DNA of 64,000 nt, from NCBI GenBank assembly GCA_044226365.1, contig JBGAHE010000016.1, positions 1-64,000 on the forward strand, read 5' to 3'. The stretch's first letter is position 1. Each line of letters starts with the position of its first letter. Below the pieces are notes generated by a model that did no database searches, was not told where the DNA came from, and saw only the letters and a program-made list of their open reading frames with translations. The stretch is from JALHNI01 sp044226365. Its GTDB lineage: Bacteria > Acidobacteriota > Terriglobia > Bryobacterales > Bryobacteraceae. This document shows, in pieces, positions 16,513-25,419 of this stretch. The position numbers were made by a program, and so were the translations under genes.

Positions 16513-18122
16513 CCCTTGCGGATGGTGGCCATGCGGGCCAGGCCGGTGGGTGGGGCGGCTTCACGCGTTCTGACAAAGGAGTCGTCGGTTTGTTGCCACG
16601 TGGCAGCGAGCTTGCTGGCCAGCGCAGAGCTTTGCGGAAGGAGGTTGTGTTGCTCGGCGCGATCCTTCGAGAGGTCGTAGAGGGCCCAGGGGCCCTTTTC
16701 GCCGATGGCGACCAGCTTGTGCGAGCCTTGCCGGATCGCTCGGTTCTTGTTGTGGTTGAAGTAGAGGAAGTCGCGCTCGATGGTGGTGTCGCGGGCAAAG
16801 GCGGGCTTAAGCGAGCGACCGGTGAGCGCGGGGGCCTGATTGGGCAGGGCGCCTCGGGTGGCGCTGCCGCCGGCAAGGTCGAGCATGGTGGGGACCAGGT
16901 CGATGAGGTGGCAGGGCGAATGACGCAGCTTGCCGCGGTCAGTGATGCCTTGCGGCCAGTGCATGATCCAGGGCGAGGAGATGCCCCCTTCATGCACCCA
17001 GGACTTGTGCAGACGGAAGGGCGTGTTGGCGGCAGTGGACCAACCAGGGCCGAGGCAGAGGTGCGAATACGCCGAGCCGGGAGCGGCCTTCGGGTCATGC
17101 CCGTCGCCGCGAATCATCTGTTCGGCGCTGGCTCCGTTGTCCGAGACGAAGATGATGACGGTGTTGTCGTAGGCGTTCATGGCCTTCAGCTGATCGAGGA
17201 CCTTGCCGATTTCCTGATCCATGCGGTCGATCATGGCGGCGTGGATAGCCATCTTGGTGCGCTGGAAGTTCTTCTGCTCGGGGGCGAGCGTTTTCCAGGG
17301 CACGGCCCGCGAGACTTCGCCGGGCCCGATGCGGTCTGCAAGCTCCTGCGTCGTGAGATTCCAATCGGGCCAGATGTCGGCTTCCAGCGGAGCGAGTGAG
17401 CAATTGACGAGCCCCATCTTGCGCATGCGGGCATAGCGTTTGGCGCGGGCTTCGTCCCAGCCTTCGCCGAAGCGGTCTCGGTACTTGTCGATGTCTTCCT
17501 GTAGGGCATGTAGCGGGAAGTGGGGCGAAGTGAAGGGCAGGTAGAAAAAGAACGGATCGTGGGGATGGTCCTTCGCGTGTTCCTGCAGGAACTTGATGGC
17601 GTGGGCGCTGATGGCTTTGGTGGCGTAGAAGTTGTCGCTCATCTTGCCGCGCGGGAGGGGCTGGCCATCGAGCTGGCTGGCGCGAGGCATGAAGAAGCTG
17701 TCCTGGTCGAGCAGGGTGTAGGAATGGTCGAAGCCCGCGCCGGCTAAGGGCTGGAACTTGATGTGCCATTTACCGGAGTGGTAGTTGCGATAGCCGAGAG
17801 GCTTGAGGTGGTGGGGCGCGTAGCGGGTCCAGTCGGGAGTGTTGCCCGGCGTCATGACATCGCCGGCGGTCTGCTGGGCGTACTGGCCGGTGAGGATACA
17901 GCCGCGCGAGGGGCCGCAGCGGGCCGTGGAGTAGCCTTGCGTGAAGCGGAGACCGTTGGCGGCCAGCCGGTCCAGGTTCGGCGTATCGATGTCGCCGCCG
18001 TAGCAACCCGCATCGGAGTAACCCATATCGTCGGCGAGGATGATCAGAAAGTTGGGCTTGCGAGAGGCTCGAGCGGCGCTGAGCGCGGCGGGAGCGAGGG
18101 ATAGGAAGTCGCGACGGTTCAT
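16509..18122 (-). CDS. Sulfatase (arylsulfatase A-like), exported
   Basis: A 537-residue sulfatase hydrolysing sulfate esters. The N-terminus MNRRDFLSLAPAALSAARA is Tat-like. The metal site starts at DDMGYSD (31-37), and the formylglycine motif CxPSR is C69-G-P-S-R73, so a maturation enzyme is needed; none is in the window. The ATG at 18122 has TTGGAG upstream. It lies about 70 bases after the terminator of the TonB receptor gene on the same strand, and both probably serve uptake and desulfation of a sulfated polymer. Confidence 0.92.
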   Translation of the reverse strand: MNRRDFLSLAPAALSAARASRKPNFLIILADDMGYSDAGCYGGDIDTPNLDRLAANGLRFTQGYSTARCGPSRGCILTGQYAQQTAGDVMTPGNTPDWTRYAPHHLKPLGYRNYHSGKWHIKFQPLAGAGFDHSYTLLDQDSFFMPRASQLDGQPLPRGKMSDNFYATKAISAHAIKFLQEHAKDHPHDPFFFYLPFTSPHFPLHALQEDIDKYRDRFGEGWDEARAKRYARMRKMGLVNCSLAPLEADIWPDWNLTTQELADRIGPGEVSRAVPWKTLAPEQKNFQRTKMAIHAAMIDRMDQEIGKVLDQLKAMNAYDNTVIIFVSDNGASAEQMIRGDGHDPKAAPGSAYSHLCLGPGWSTAANTPFRLHKSWVHEGGISSPWIMHWPQGITDRGKLRHSPCHLIDLVPTMLDLAGGSATRGALPNQAPALTGRSLKPAFARDTTIERDFLYFNHNKNRAIRQGSHKLVAIGEKGPWALYDLSKDRAEQHNLLPQSSALASKLAATWQQTDDSFVRTREAAPPTGLARMATIRKG

Positions 18123-18193
18123 GAATTCTCCAAACGGACAAGGCCAGCAAGGATCTGACCCTTCATGAATCTTAGCGGCTCGGCGCGGGCAGG

Positions 18194-18230
18194 AAAAAAG
18201 CGCGGACAGGACTGGCGACCTGCCCGCGCT
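18194..18230 (-). terminator. Intrinsic terminator after the TonB receptor gene, with a second 3' arm
   Basis: On the minus strand a 12-base stem (18219-18230 with 18199-18210, one G-U) closes an 8-base loop and runs into six T residues (18199-18194). Just beyond, 18182-18193 repeats the 3' arm and could pair almost perfectly with the same 5' arm, giving a competing hairpin. Confidence 0.8.
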
Positions 18231-18238
18231 CGTGATGC

Positions 18239-21200
18239 TTAGAACTGCGCTTTGAGGACGAGCAGCAGGTTCGGGTTCGAGGTGCCGACGTCCGAGAAGC
18301 TGCCACGGGTGGCGGTGCCGATGCGGGCGAAGGCGCCGAGGGCATTCGTATTGAACGAATTGTTCGGCGTAGAGAACTGCGGCTGTTTGATCGGGAAGTT
18401 GTTCGCGTCGAGCCGGAGTTGCACGCGGAAGCGCTCCTTGATGTCCCACCACTTGGCGAGCGAAAGCTGCGTCCAGTTGAGGCCGGGAGCTTCGAAGGTG
18501 TTGCGGCCGAGGTTGCCGGGAGTGAAGGCAGGGGGGTAGGCGAAGGAGCTCGCGTTCAGATACGGATTCTGGAGGTTGGTGGGGAAACGCGTGGGGCCGA
18601 GTTCCCAATTGTCCACTTCCGCTTGCGCGTGCGTGGTGACGATGTTGGGACGCGATTCGCCCGCCAGGTAGCGATTCGGGCTACCGGCGAACGCCACCGT
18701 GAAGGGCGGGCCGGACTGCAGGGTCTGCGTCCAGGTCAGTTCCCAGCCGCCGATGACCTGGTTGGTGAAGCCACGGCTGTTGAGCCATTTCCGACCCGTG
18801 CCGAAGGGTAGCTGGTAAGTCATGACATTTACGAAGCGATGGCGGATGTCGTAACTGGCGCGGCCCTTCTCCAAACGGCGATTGTAGAAGGTGATGCCGT
18901 TGTCGCCGCCTTCGCCTTCGGTTTCGGTGATCGTCTTCTGCAAGGTGTAGAAGGCGTTGAAGGCGAGCCCGGCCTGATAACGCTTTTCGACGCGGACCGT
19001 TCCCGAATGATATGAGTTGTGGCCATAGTTCGAAAAGTGCTGAATGGAGCCGAATTGGGTGTACGGCTTGTAGTTTTGCTGGTTCTGGAAGATGGTGTTC
19101 AGCGTGTTGACGTCGCTCGACACGTTGAGCGGGATGGCGTTGATGTCCCAGTTGTTCGCGAGGCCCACGCCGGACTGGCCTTGGTACTGACCTTCCACGA
19201 GCCAGTTGCGGGCGAACTCATATTGGAGGCCGCCGGACCAGCTCATCACGTAAGGCATGCGCATGTTCGGGTCATACCAACTGGCCGAGCGCGTGGAGTA
19301 ATTCGTACCGACGAAGGGCACCGAGCCATCGGCCTGCTTGACGAAGTTGATGGTGGGCGGGCCGTCGGAGAGCTTGAAGACGTGGCGGGGGTCGCCGACG
19401 GGGGCGGCCACGGTGGCCGTCGCCAGGTACTCGTTGAACATGATGCTGGTGGCTTGAGCAAAGATGTCCTGGTGGATCATGCCGAAGGAGGCGCGGAAGA
19501 CCATCTTGGGGCGGAAGTTGTAGGCCAGGCCGACGCGCGGGGCGAAGTTGTTGAGGTCGCGCTTGGCGAGAGGGCTGTTGGGGTGGGTGATGGCGCCCAT
19601 CAGACCGCTGATCGGGTCGCGAACGGTGGGGTCAAACTGCGCCTGCTGACCGTACTTGGTTTTGAAAGGCGACTCATAGCTCCAGCGCAGACCGAGGTTC
19701 AGCGTGAGGTTGCGAAGCGGCTTCCAGTCGTCCTGGAAATAAGCCTGATGGGACCACCAGCGAGGCAGCCAACTGCCGAAGTCCTGGGTGAAGGTGGCGC
19801 TGGTGACGGTGCCCAGCAGGAAGGACGCGAGCGTCTGACCGGTGTTGGGGACGAACGGGGCGTTAGTACCGCCGAAGTTGTAGGTGCCGCCGGGGAGCGC
19901 TTGCGAAGTGGCGTTGTAGCGCGTGCGGAGCAGTTCGTAGCCCATCTTCATGGTGTGCTTGCCAGAGATCTTGGAGAGGTTGTTCTGGAACATGAAGTCC
20001 TCGCCGATGTTCTGGAAGCTGGGCAGCGCGGCCATGGTGTAGCCGATGTTGAAGAACGGGAACGTTTCGCCGGAGACGTTCGGAATGCCGAGTTGTTTGG
20101 CCCAATCGCCGCCCTTGGTGAAAGCGGTTTCGTAACGGGCACGGCGGTTGAAGCCGGCGCGGAACTCGTTGCTCATCGTGGGGCTCAGGATGAGCATGTC
20201 CGAGAAGGCCAGGTTGATGTGGTCGACGGGGGCGGGCTGGCGGTTGGGGTCCAGTTCGATCCAGGCGAACTGCTCCTGACGATCGCCTTTGTCGGCGCGG
20301 TGGCGGGCTTGGGAATAGCGGCCAAAGATCTTGTGGTTGGAGGAGAACTGATGGTCGATCTTGGCGTCCCAGCGGGTGCGCTTGATCTTCTTGATGTTGT
20401 TCACGACCTGGTTTTCGATGGGGCCGGTGGCGGTGGCCACGCCGGGCTGGTTGGGCGCGGCGAAAGGTTTGCGGTCAATGAACTTCTGCACCGCGGGGTC
20501 GATCAGGCTCTTGGGGATAATGTTGCCCGGGAACGGGTCGCGTTCGAAGCTGGTGCCGACGGCGCGCGTGGTGTAGGGGTTGTAGATCGGCAGAGGGGCG
20601 GGCGAGCGCTGTCCGCCAAAGGAGAAGTCGCCACCCCACATTTCGGGCGTGGGGACCGTGTTGCGGATGCCGGAAGTGCCGGCGTTCTCCAGGTGCCGTT
20701 CCCAGCCGGCGAGCCAGAAGGTCTTGTTGCGGCCGTTGTAGATTTTGGGGATCACGACAGGTCCGGTGAAGAGGAACGAAGTCTCGTGATAGGAGAACGG
20801 ATTCGTACGGGCCGGCTGCTCGAGGTAAGTGCGATGGATCATCGCCTTGTTGATGTAGCGGTCCTCACCGGAGCCGTGGAACTCGTTGCCGCCGGACTTG
20901 AAGACCACTGACATCAGGCCGCCCGCGGAGTGGCCGAACTCAGCAGGCGTGCCGGTGGTGTAGACCTTCACTTCCTGGAAGGCATCCTGCGTGGTGGAGA
21001 TCTGCTCGTTGGTGCCGCCGACGATGCCGATGCCGGGCTCCTTGCCGTTGACGCCATCCATCGTGTAGCCCATGGCGCCGGGGCGCTGGCCGAGGATGTG
21101 GAAGCCATTGATGGCGCTGGCGCCGGGGTAGTAGAACAAGGCGCGGATGGCTCGCTTTTGGGGGACGGGGATTTTGAGCAGCACATCGCCGGAGAGGACC

Positions 21201-21592
21201 TGTCCGGAGGCGGACGTTTCAGTTTCCAGCAGCGCGGCGGCGCCATCCACCTGCACGCTTTCGGTGACGGCGCCGACTTCGAGGGCGACATCCAGGCGGG
21301 GCGTTTCGCCCGTGCGCAGCAGGATGCCTTCGCGCACATGGCGCTTAAAGCCCGTAGCCTCGACGGTGAGGCGGTAGCTGCCAGGAGCCAGGTAGGGCAC
21401 GTTATAGGTGCCTTCGGAGGTGGTGATCGTCTCGGAAACGAACGACGTTTCGAGATTGACGACGGTGACTTTGGCGCCCGGGATGATGGACCCGGAGCTA
21501 TCGGCGACACGGCCGACAAGCGTGGCGGTGCCGGCGGCTTGCCCCCAAAGGAGGGCCGTGGAAAGGAAAGCAATGAGCGGGAGTCGGAACAT
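18239..21592 (-). CDS. TonB-dependent receptor, Oar-like, with carboxypeptidase-regulatory domain
   Basis: A 1117-residue outer-membrane receptor. A signal peptide (1-19) precedes a carboxypeptidase-regulatory-like beta domain (about 23-110; TLVGRVADSSGSIIPGAKV), a plug domain with GYTMDGVNG and AEFGHSAGGLMSVVFKSG, and a long 22-strand-type barrel ending NLLLVLKAQF. It matches the large Oar-like receptors abundant in Acidobacteria. AAGGGG precedes the ATG. A strong terminator separates it from the downstream sulfatase gene. It probably imports large glycans or oligomers; the substrate is unknown. Confidence 0.93.
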   Translation of the reverse strand: MFRLPLIAFLSTALLWGQAAGTATLVGRVADSSGSIIPGAKVTVVNLETSFVSETITTSEGTYNVPYLAPGSYRLTVEATGFKRHVREGILLRTGETPRLDVALEVGAVTESVQVDGAAALLETETSASGQVLSGDVLLKIPVPQKRAIRALFYYPGASAINGFHILGQRPGAMGYTMDGVNGKEPGIGIVGGTNEQISTTQDAFQEVKVYTTGTPAEFGHSAGGLMSVVFKSGGNEFHGSGEDRYINKAMIHRTYLEQPARTNPFSYHETSFLFTGPVVIPKIYNGRNKTFWLAGWERHLENAGTSGIRNTVPTPEMWGGDFSFGGQRSPAPLPIYNPYTTRAVGTSFERDPFPGNIIPKSLIDPAVQKFIDRKPFAAPNQPGVATATGPIENQVVNNIKKIKRTRWDAKIDHQFSSNHKIFGRYSQARHRADKGDRQEQFAWIELDPNRQPAPVDHINLAFSDMLILSPTMSNEFRAGFNRRARYETAFTKGGDWAKQLGIPNVSGETFPFFNIGYTMAALPSFQNIGEDFMFQNNLSKISGKHTMKMGYELLRTRYNATSQALPGGTYNFGGTNAPFVPNTGQTLASFLLGTVTSATFTQDFGSWLPRWWSHQAYFQDDWKPLRNLTLNLGLRWSYESPFKTKYGQQAQFDPTVRDPISGLMGAITHPNSPLAKRDLNNFAPRVGLAYNFRPKMVFRASFGMIHQDIFAQATSIMFNEYLATATVAAPVGDPRHVFKLSDGPPTINFVKQADGSVPFVGTNYSTRSASWYDPNMRMPYVMSWSGGLQYEFARNWLVEGQYQGQSGVGLANNWDINAIPLNVSSDVNTLNTIFQNQQNYKPYTQFGSIQHFSNYGHNSYHSGTVRVEKRYQAGLAFNAFYTLQKTITETEGEGGDNGITFYNRRLEKGRASYDIRHRFVNVMTYQLPFGTGRKWLNSRGFTNQVIGGWELTWTQTLQSGPPFTVAFAGSPNRYLAGESRPNIVTTHAQAEVDNWELGPTRFPTNLQNPYLNASSFAYPPAFTPGNLGRNTFEAPGLNWTQLSLAKWWDIKERFRVQLRLDANNFPIKQPQFSTPNNSFNTNALGAFARIGTATRGSFSDVGTSNPNLLLVLKAQF

Positions 21593-21692
21593 GGATACCC
21601 CTTAACAAGACAGTGGTGGGGCATAACCTATCACAGCCAAGTGACAGAAACAAGGAGGGAAATGACTTTGCCTTATGCATTCGTTTGCATAT

Positions 21693-21706
21693 TTAACTAT
21701 AGTTAA
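21693..21706. promoter_or_regulatory. 14-base palindrome between the TonB receptor and methyltransferase genes
   Basis: TTAACTATAGTTAA is a perfect palindrome in an AT-rich stretch 100 bases upstream of the receptor ATG and 17 bases upstream of the methyltransferase ATG. TATTAT (21708-21713) follows it nine bases before the latter. It is a candidate operator or divergent promoter core. Confidence 0.4.
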
Positions 21707-21722
21707 GTATTATTGGTACACC

Positions 21723-22301
21723 ATGACTATGAACGAGATCGTAACAGGATTGTTGATGGCGCTGGTGACCATGGGCGGATATCACCGCTGGCGGTCCGCT
21801 ACGGGAGAACGGCTTGACCGATCGGAGGAGGGCTGGGCGCTTTTGCTCGGGATCCGCTTGGCGGGTCTGACGCTTTTGGGAGCCATCGCGGCGTGGGTGT
21901 GGGAGCCGCGTTGGTTCACGGCGTGGAGGCTTCCCATCCCTCAGGTGATGGCCTGGGCTGGAGTGGCTCTGCTGGCGGGTTCGGTACTTTGGCTGGGATG
22001 GATGTTCGGGGCATTAGGCCGCAATCTCACCGACACGGTGGTGACGAGGCGGGCGGCGACGCTGGTGCGGACGGGGCCGTACGCGTGGGTCCGAAACCCA
22101 ATGTACGTCGGCTTGCTAGGGTTGGCGATCGGGTTGGGCCTTGCCACGCAGGTTTGGTTGTTCGCCCTGGGTGGAGTGCTGGTCTTTACGCTGCTGGCGA
22201 TCCGGACGCGGACGGAAGAGCGGTTTCTGCTAGCGCGTTTTCCCGAGGACTACGGGCAATACATGCGCGAGGTGAACCGGTTCATCCCGCGGCCGCGATG
22301 A
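21723..22301 (+). CDS. Isoprenylcysteine carboxyl methyltransferase-like membrane protein
   Basis: A 192-residue integral membrane protein of the ICMT/PEMT-like methyltransferase group. The C-terminal SAM-binding signature is clear: RTGPYAWVRNPMYVG, then EERFLLARFPEDYGQYMREV. About four to five membrane segments precede it. Bacterial members methylate unknown lipophilic substrates. The ATG at 21723 follows a TATTAT by nine bases; a second ATG lies two codons on. Its 3' end overlaps the convergent RidA gene by 20 bases. Confidence 0.85.
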   Translation: MTMNEIVTGLLMALVTMGGYHRWRSATGERLDRSEEGWALLLGIRLAGLTLLGAIAAWVWEPRWFTAWRLPIPQVMAWAGVALLAGSVLWLGWMFGALGRNLTDTVVTRRAATLVRTGPYAWVRNPMYVGLLGLAIGLGLATQVWLFALGGVLVFTLLAIRTRTEERFLLARFPEDYGQYMREVNRFIPRPR

Positions 22302-22635
22302 CTTCGATTTCGATGAGCGCGTCGCGATCGAGCCGGCTGACTTCGACGGTGGTTTTGGCGGGCCGGTGCGGGAAGCGCACGGCGTAGATTTCGTTCATGG
22401 CCGGGAGTTGGGTGAAGTCCGTGATGAAGATATTCACCTTGGCGACGCGGCTGAGCGAGGAGCCGGCCGCGGTAAGAATGGCTTCGATGTTCTCGATGGC
22501 GCGCGCGGTTTGTTCGCGGATGCCGCCCGAAACCAAGCCCAGTTGACCGGAGACGAAGATGAGGTCGCCGAGTCGCACGGCCTGCGAGTAAGTGCTGTTA
22601 TTCGGGGGAAGCGAGGGGACTTCAATCGCGTGCAT
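22282..22635 (-). CDS. RidA family reactive-intermediate deaminase
   Basis: A 117-residue RidA/YjgF-type trimeric enzyme that hydrolyses reactive enamine/imine intermediates made by PLP enzymes. Typical segments are PPNNSTYSQAVRLGDLIFVSGQLG, the helix TARAIENIEAILTAAG and a C-terminal RDALIEIEVIAA. The usual Arg that binds the substrate carboxylate near the end appears shifted (VSRLDRDALIE). The ATG at 22635 (MHAIEV) is preferred, eight bases after TAAGAT. Confidence 0.88.
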   Translation of the reverse strand: MHAIEVPSLPPNNSTYSQAVRLGDLIFVSGQLGLVSGGIREQTARAIENIEAILTAAGSSLSRVAKVNIFITDFTQLPAMNEIYAVRFPHRPAKTTVEVSRLDRDALIEIEVIAAAG

Positions 22636-22643
22636 TGACGGGC

Positions 22644-22649
22644 ATCTTA
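22644..22649 (-). promoter_or_regulatory. -10 element (TAAGAT) of the RidA gene, probably leaderless
   Basis: TAAGAT on the minus strand is eight bases upstream of the RidA ATG (22635), and no ribosome site is seen in the eight bases. Confidence 0.38.
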
Positions 22650-22684
22650 ACATCCACTGAGCGGCTGAACTTCGTAAACGCGGT

Positions 22685-23629
22685 ATGACCCTGGAAGCGA
22701 AAGCACAAGAGTTTATCGACGCCGCGGCAGCCGAGGGCGGTCCGCCAATCTACACCTTGACGCCGGACGAAGCGCGGCAGGTGCTGGAGAAGGCTCAGGC
22801 GGATGTCACCGATGCGTTTCCAGCGGACGTGCGCGATGTTAGCTTGCCGGCGGGTCCCGCTGGTCGCGTAGACGTGCGGATCATCAAGCCCACGGGCTCC
22901 ATGACAAATCTGCCGGTGATTGTGTACTTGCACGGCGGCGGTTGGATTCTGGGCAGCGAGCGCACGCATGACCGGCTGGTGCGCGAGTTAGCGGTGAGCT
23001 CGAACGCAGCGGTGGCGTTTGTGAAATACACGCCGTCTCCCGAAGCGCGCTATCCGATACCGCTGGAAGAGTGCTATGCGGCGACGGCCTACATCGCTGA
23101 GCATGGCGAGGAACTGGGGGTGGACGGGACCCAACTGGTGATCGCCGGCGACAGTGTCGGCGGGAACATGGCGACCGTCGTCGCGATGCTGGCGAAGGAG
23201 CGGGGTGGCCCGTCGATCGCGTTTCAACTGCTGTTCTACCCGGTGACCGATGCCGCAATGAACACGGCGTCCTACGCGCAGTTCGCCGACGGTCCGTGGC
23301 TGACCAAGCCGGCGATGGAGTGGTTCTGGAAGGCGTATGCCCCGGATGTGGAAAGCCGGCTGAATGTGACGGCCTCTCCGTTGCGGGCATCTGCCGAGCA
23401 ATTGACCGGATTGCCGCCGGCCTTGATCATCACGGCGGAGAACGACGTGTTGCGGGACGAAGGCGAAGCCTACGCGGCGAAGTTAATCGAGGCAGGCGTG
23501 ACGGTGACGGCCATCCGCTTCCTCGGCACGATCCATGACTTCGTGATGCTAAACAATCTGGCGGAATCAAATGCCGCACGCGGAGCCATGGATCTGGCGG
23601 TGGAGAAACTGACGGCCGTATTCGCCTAG
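22685..23629 (+). CDS. Alpha/beta hydrolase, hormone-sensitive-lipase family esterase
   Basis: A 314-residue cytosolic esterase of the HSL (family IV) group. The oxyanion motif HGGGW is near residue 83, the nucleophile elbow is GDSVGG, the acid is in ENDVLRDEG and the catalytic His is in IHDF. It should cleave short-chain acyl esters. It starts at 22685, 49 bases from the divergent RidA gene. Its TAG shares a CTAG with the stop of the convergent gene. Confidence 0.92.
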   Translation: MTLEAKAQEFIDAAAAEGGPPIYTLTPDEARQVLEKAQADVTDAFPADVRDVSLPAGPAGRVDVRIIKPTGSMTNLPVIVYLHGGGWILGSERTHDRLVRELAVSSNAAVAFVKYTPSPEARYPIPLEECYAATAYIAEHGEELGVDGTQLVIAGDSVGGNMATVVAMLAKERGGPSIAFQLLFYPVTDAAMNTASYAQFADGPWLTKPAMEWFWKAYAPDVESRLNVTASPLRASAEQLTGLPPALIITAENDVLRDEGEAYAAKLIEAGVTVTAIRFLGTIHDFVMLNNLAESNAARGAMDLAVEKLTAVFA

Positions 23630-24057
23630 GCGGACTGCGCGAGCCGGAGGTCGTCTTCGATCTCGTAGACCTTGTCTTCGAGGTTCTTGGTCGGCGCTCC
23701 GGCCGCCTTGGCGGCCTCGAGCTTGGTCTTCGCACTATCGAGCTTCTTGGTGAGCGCAGCGATCTTGGGATCGACCTTCACCGCGGGGGCCGCAGCTTTG
23801 GGCGCGGCTCCGGTGGCGTTCTTCGCTGGCGCTTTGCCTTTCGTGGCGGGACGCTTGGCGCCGGCCTTGTAGCGGAAGGCGGTGATCGCCGGGGGCGGCG
23901 TGAGGGCCTTGCCAAAGTCGGACTTGTATTCTTCGGCGAGGTGGGCGGCTTCGGTCAGCAGTTCGCGGAAGCGCTGTTCAATCGCCTGCTTGGCGTTGGC
24001 TCGCAAGTCCTGGCCTTGCTGCTTCCAGCGCAGGTATTCGTTAATCGGGTCACTCAT
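23626..24057 (-). CDS. Hypothetical protein with Lys/Ala/Pro-rich tail and coiled coil
   Basis: A 143-residue protein of unknown function. Residues 1-60 are helical with a tryptophan (YLRWKQQGQDL). Residues 65-95 are a Lys/Ala/Pro-rich, histone-H1-like linker (KRPATKGKAPAKNATGAAPK), and the rest is a predicted coiled coil (IAALTKKLDSAKTKLEAAK). The basic linker could bind nucleic acid; that is a guess. It begins six bases after the DUF1501 stop, with AGGA upstream, and so may be the tail of that operon. Confidence 0.75.
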   Translation of the reverse strand: MSDPINEYLRWKQQGQDLRANAKQAIEQRFRELLTEAAHLAEEYKSDFGKALTPPPAITAFRYKAGAKRPATKGKAPAKNATGAAPKAAAPAVKVDPKIAALTKKLDSAKTKLEAAKAAGAPTKNLEDKVYEIEDDLRLAQSA

Positions 24058-24063
24058 CGAACT

Positions 24064-25419
24064 TCATCCTACCAATGCGGGAACCACCTGGCCGTGGACG
24101 TCGGGCAAGGTGACGTCGCGGCCGCCAAAGCGGTAGGTGAGCTTGGTGTGGTCCAGGCCGAGGAGGTGGAGGACCGTCGCGTGGAGGTCGTGCACGGTGG
24201 TGACATTCTCCACCGCGTGATTGCCAAGTTCGTCGGTGTTGCCGTAGATGAGTCCGGCCTTGGAGCCGCCGCCGGCCATCCAGATGGTGAAGCCAAAAGG
24301 ATGATGGTCGCGGCCATCGCCGTTGCCGGTGTCCGGAGTGCGGCCGAACTCGCCGGCCCAAAGCACTAGGGTGTCCTTGAGGAGTCCCCGGGACTTGAGG
24401 TCTTTGATGAGCGCGGTGACGGCCTGGTCGGTGACGTTGGCGTTCGTCTCATGTCCTTCGCGAAGCTTGTCGTGCTGATCCCAGGTGCCGTTGTTGCCGC
24501 CGTACAGATTGGGCGGCGTGATCTCGACAAAGCGCACACCGGCTTCCACCAGGCGCCGGGCGCGCAAGCATTGCAAGCCGTAGGCTCTCTTGTGCGAGTT
24601 CTGGGCATCGAGGCCGTAGAGCTTCTTCGTCGCTTCCGACTCCTGGTCCAAGTTCAGGACGTCCGGAGCGAGCGACTGCATGCGGTACGCCATTTCGAAG
24701 TTGGCGATGGCCGCTTCCACCGCACCGTCTTCGGCTGTGGCGCGGAGGAAGGCGCTGTCCTGACTGCGGAGGGCGGCCATCTTGGCGCTTTGTAAGTCAG
24801 CCGGGCCGGCGGGAACGATGTTATCGACGGGAGTGCCTTCGGCGCGCACAGGCATCGCCTGATGGGTGGCCGGCAGGAAGCCGTTCGAGAAGTTTTCCAG
24901 GCCGCCGGGCGGGTTATCGCCGTGATTGAGCAGTAAGTAGCCGGGTAAGTTCTTATTCTCGCTCCCCAGACCGTAGTTCACCCACGAGCCGAGCGACGGG
25001 AAGCCGCCGAAGTTGCGGCCCGTGTGCAAAAAGACATTGGCGCGGGCGTGGAGCGGGAACTCGCTCTTCATCGAACGGACGACGCAGAGTTCGTCGGCGA
25101 CTTGGGCGATGTGGGGAAAAATCTCGCTGACCGGTAAGCCGGATTGCCCGTACTGCTTGAACGACCAGGGCGACTTGAGCCACTTGCGTTTGGGGCCGGC
25201 GACATAGCTCTCGAGCACAGCCTGTTTGCCATCGAGCTCAGCGAGCTTAGGCTTCGGGTCGAAGCTATCCATGTGCGACACGCCACCGGGCATGAAGCAG
25301 AAGATCACATTTTTAGCCTTGGCCGGGTGGTGCGCGGCAGCCTGGGCCATGGACTGAAAGGCCAGATAGCCGAAGCCGTTGCTGGCGGTGCGGAGTAATT
25401 GACGGCGGCTCAGGTTCAT
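24064..25419 (-). CDS. DUF1501 domain-containing protein (Tat-exported, sulfatase-fold)
   Basis: A 451-residue protein of the DUF1501 family, which has an alkaline-phosphatase/sulfatase-like fold. The N-terminus MNLSRRQLLRTASNG is a twin-arginine signal. Conserved stretches include FCFMPGGVSHMDSFDPKP, RSMKSEFPLHARAN, LWAGEFGRTPDTGNGDGRDHHP and a C-terminal LLGLDHTKLTYRFGGRD. It overlaps the upstream cytochrome-DUF1549 gene by ATGA; the two families are almost always paired. The substrate is unknown, though the family is tied to degradation of complex polysaccharides. Confidence 0.93.
   Translation of the reverse strand: MNLSRRQLLRTASNGFGYLAFQSMAQAAAHHPAKAKNVIFCFMPGGVSHMDSFDPKPKLAELDGKQAVLESYVAGPKRKWLKSPWSFKQYGQSGLPVSEIFPHIAQVADELCVVRSMKSEFPLHARANVFLHTGRNFGGFPSLGSWVNYGLGSENKNLPGYLLLNHGDNPPGGLENFSNGFLPATHQAMPVRAEGTPVDNIVPAGPADLQSAKMAALRSQDSAFLRATAEDGAVEAAIANFEMAYRMQSLAPDVLNLDQESEATKKLYGLDAQNSHKRAYGLQCLRARRLVEAGVRFVEITPPNLYGGNNGTWDQHDKLREGHETNANVTDQAVTALIKDLKSRGLLKDTLVLWAGEFGRTPDTGNGDGRDHHPFGFTIWMAGGGSKAGLIYGNTDELGNHAVENVTTVHDLHATVLHLLGLDHTKLTYRFGGRDVTLPDVHGQVVPALVG

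Noticed and set aside
19019..20911. A 630-codon open frame antisense to the TonB receptor
   Set aside because: No membrane or domain pattern; the receptor on the other strand is complete and full length.
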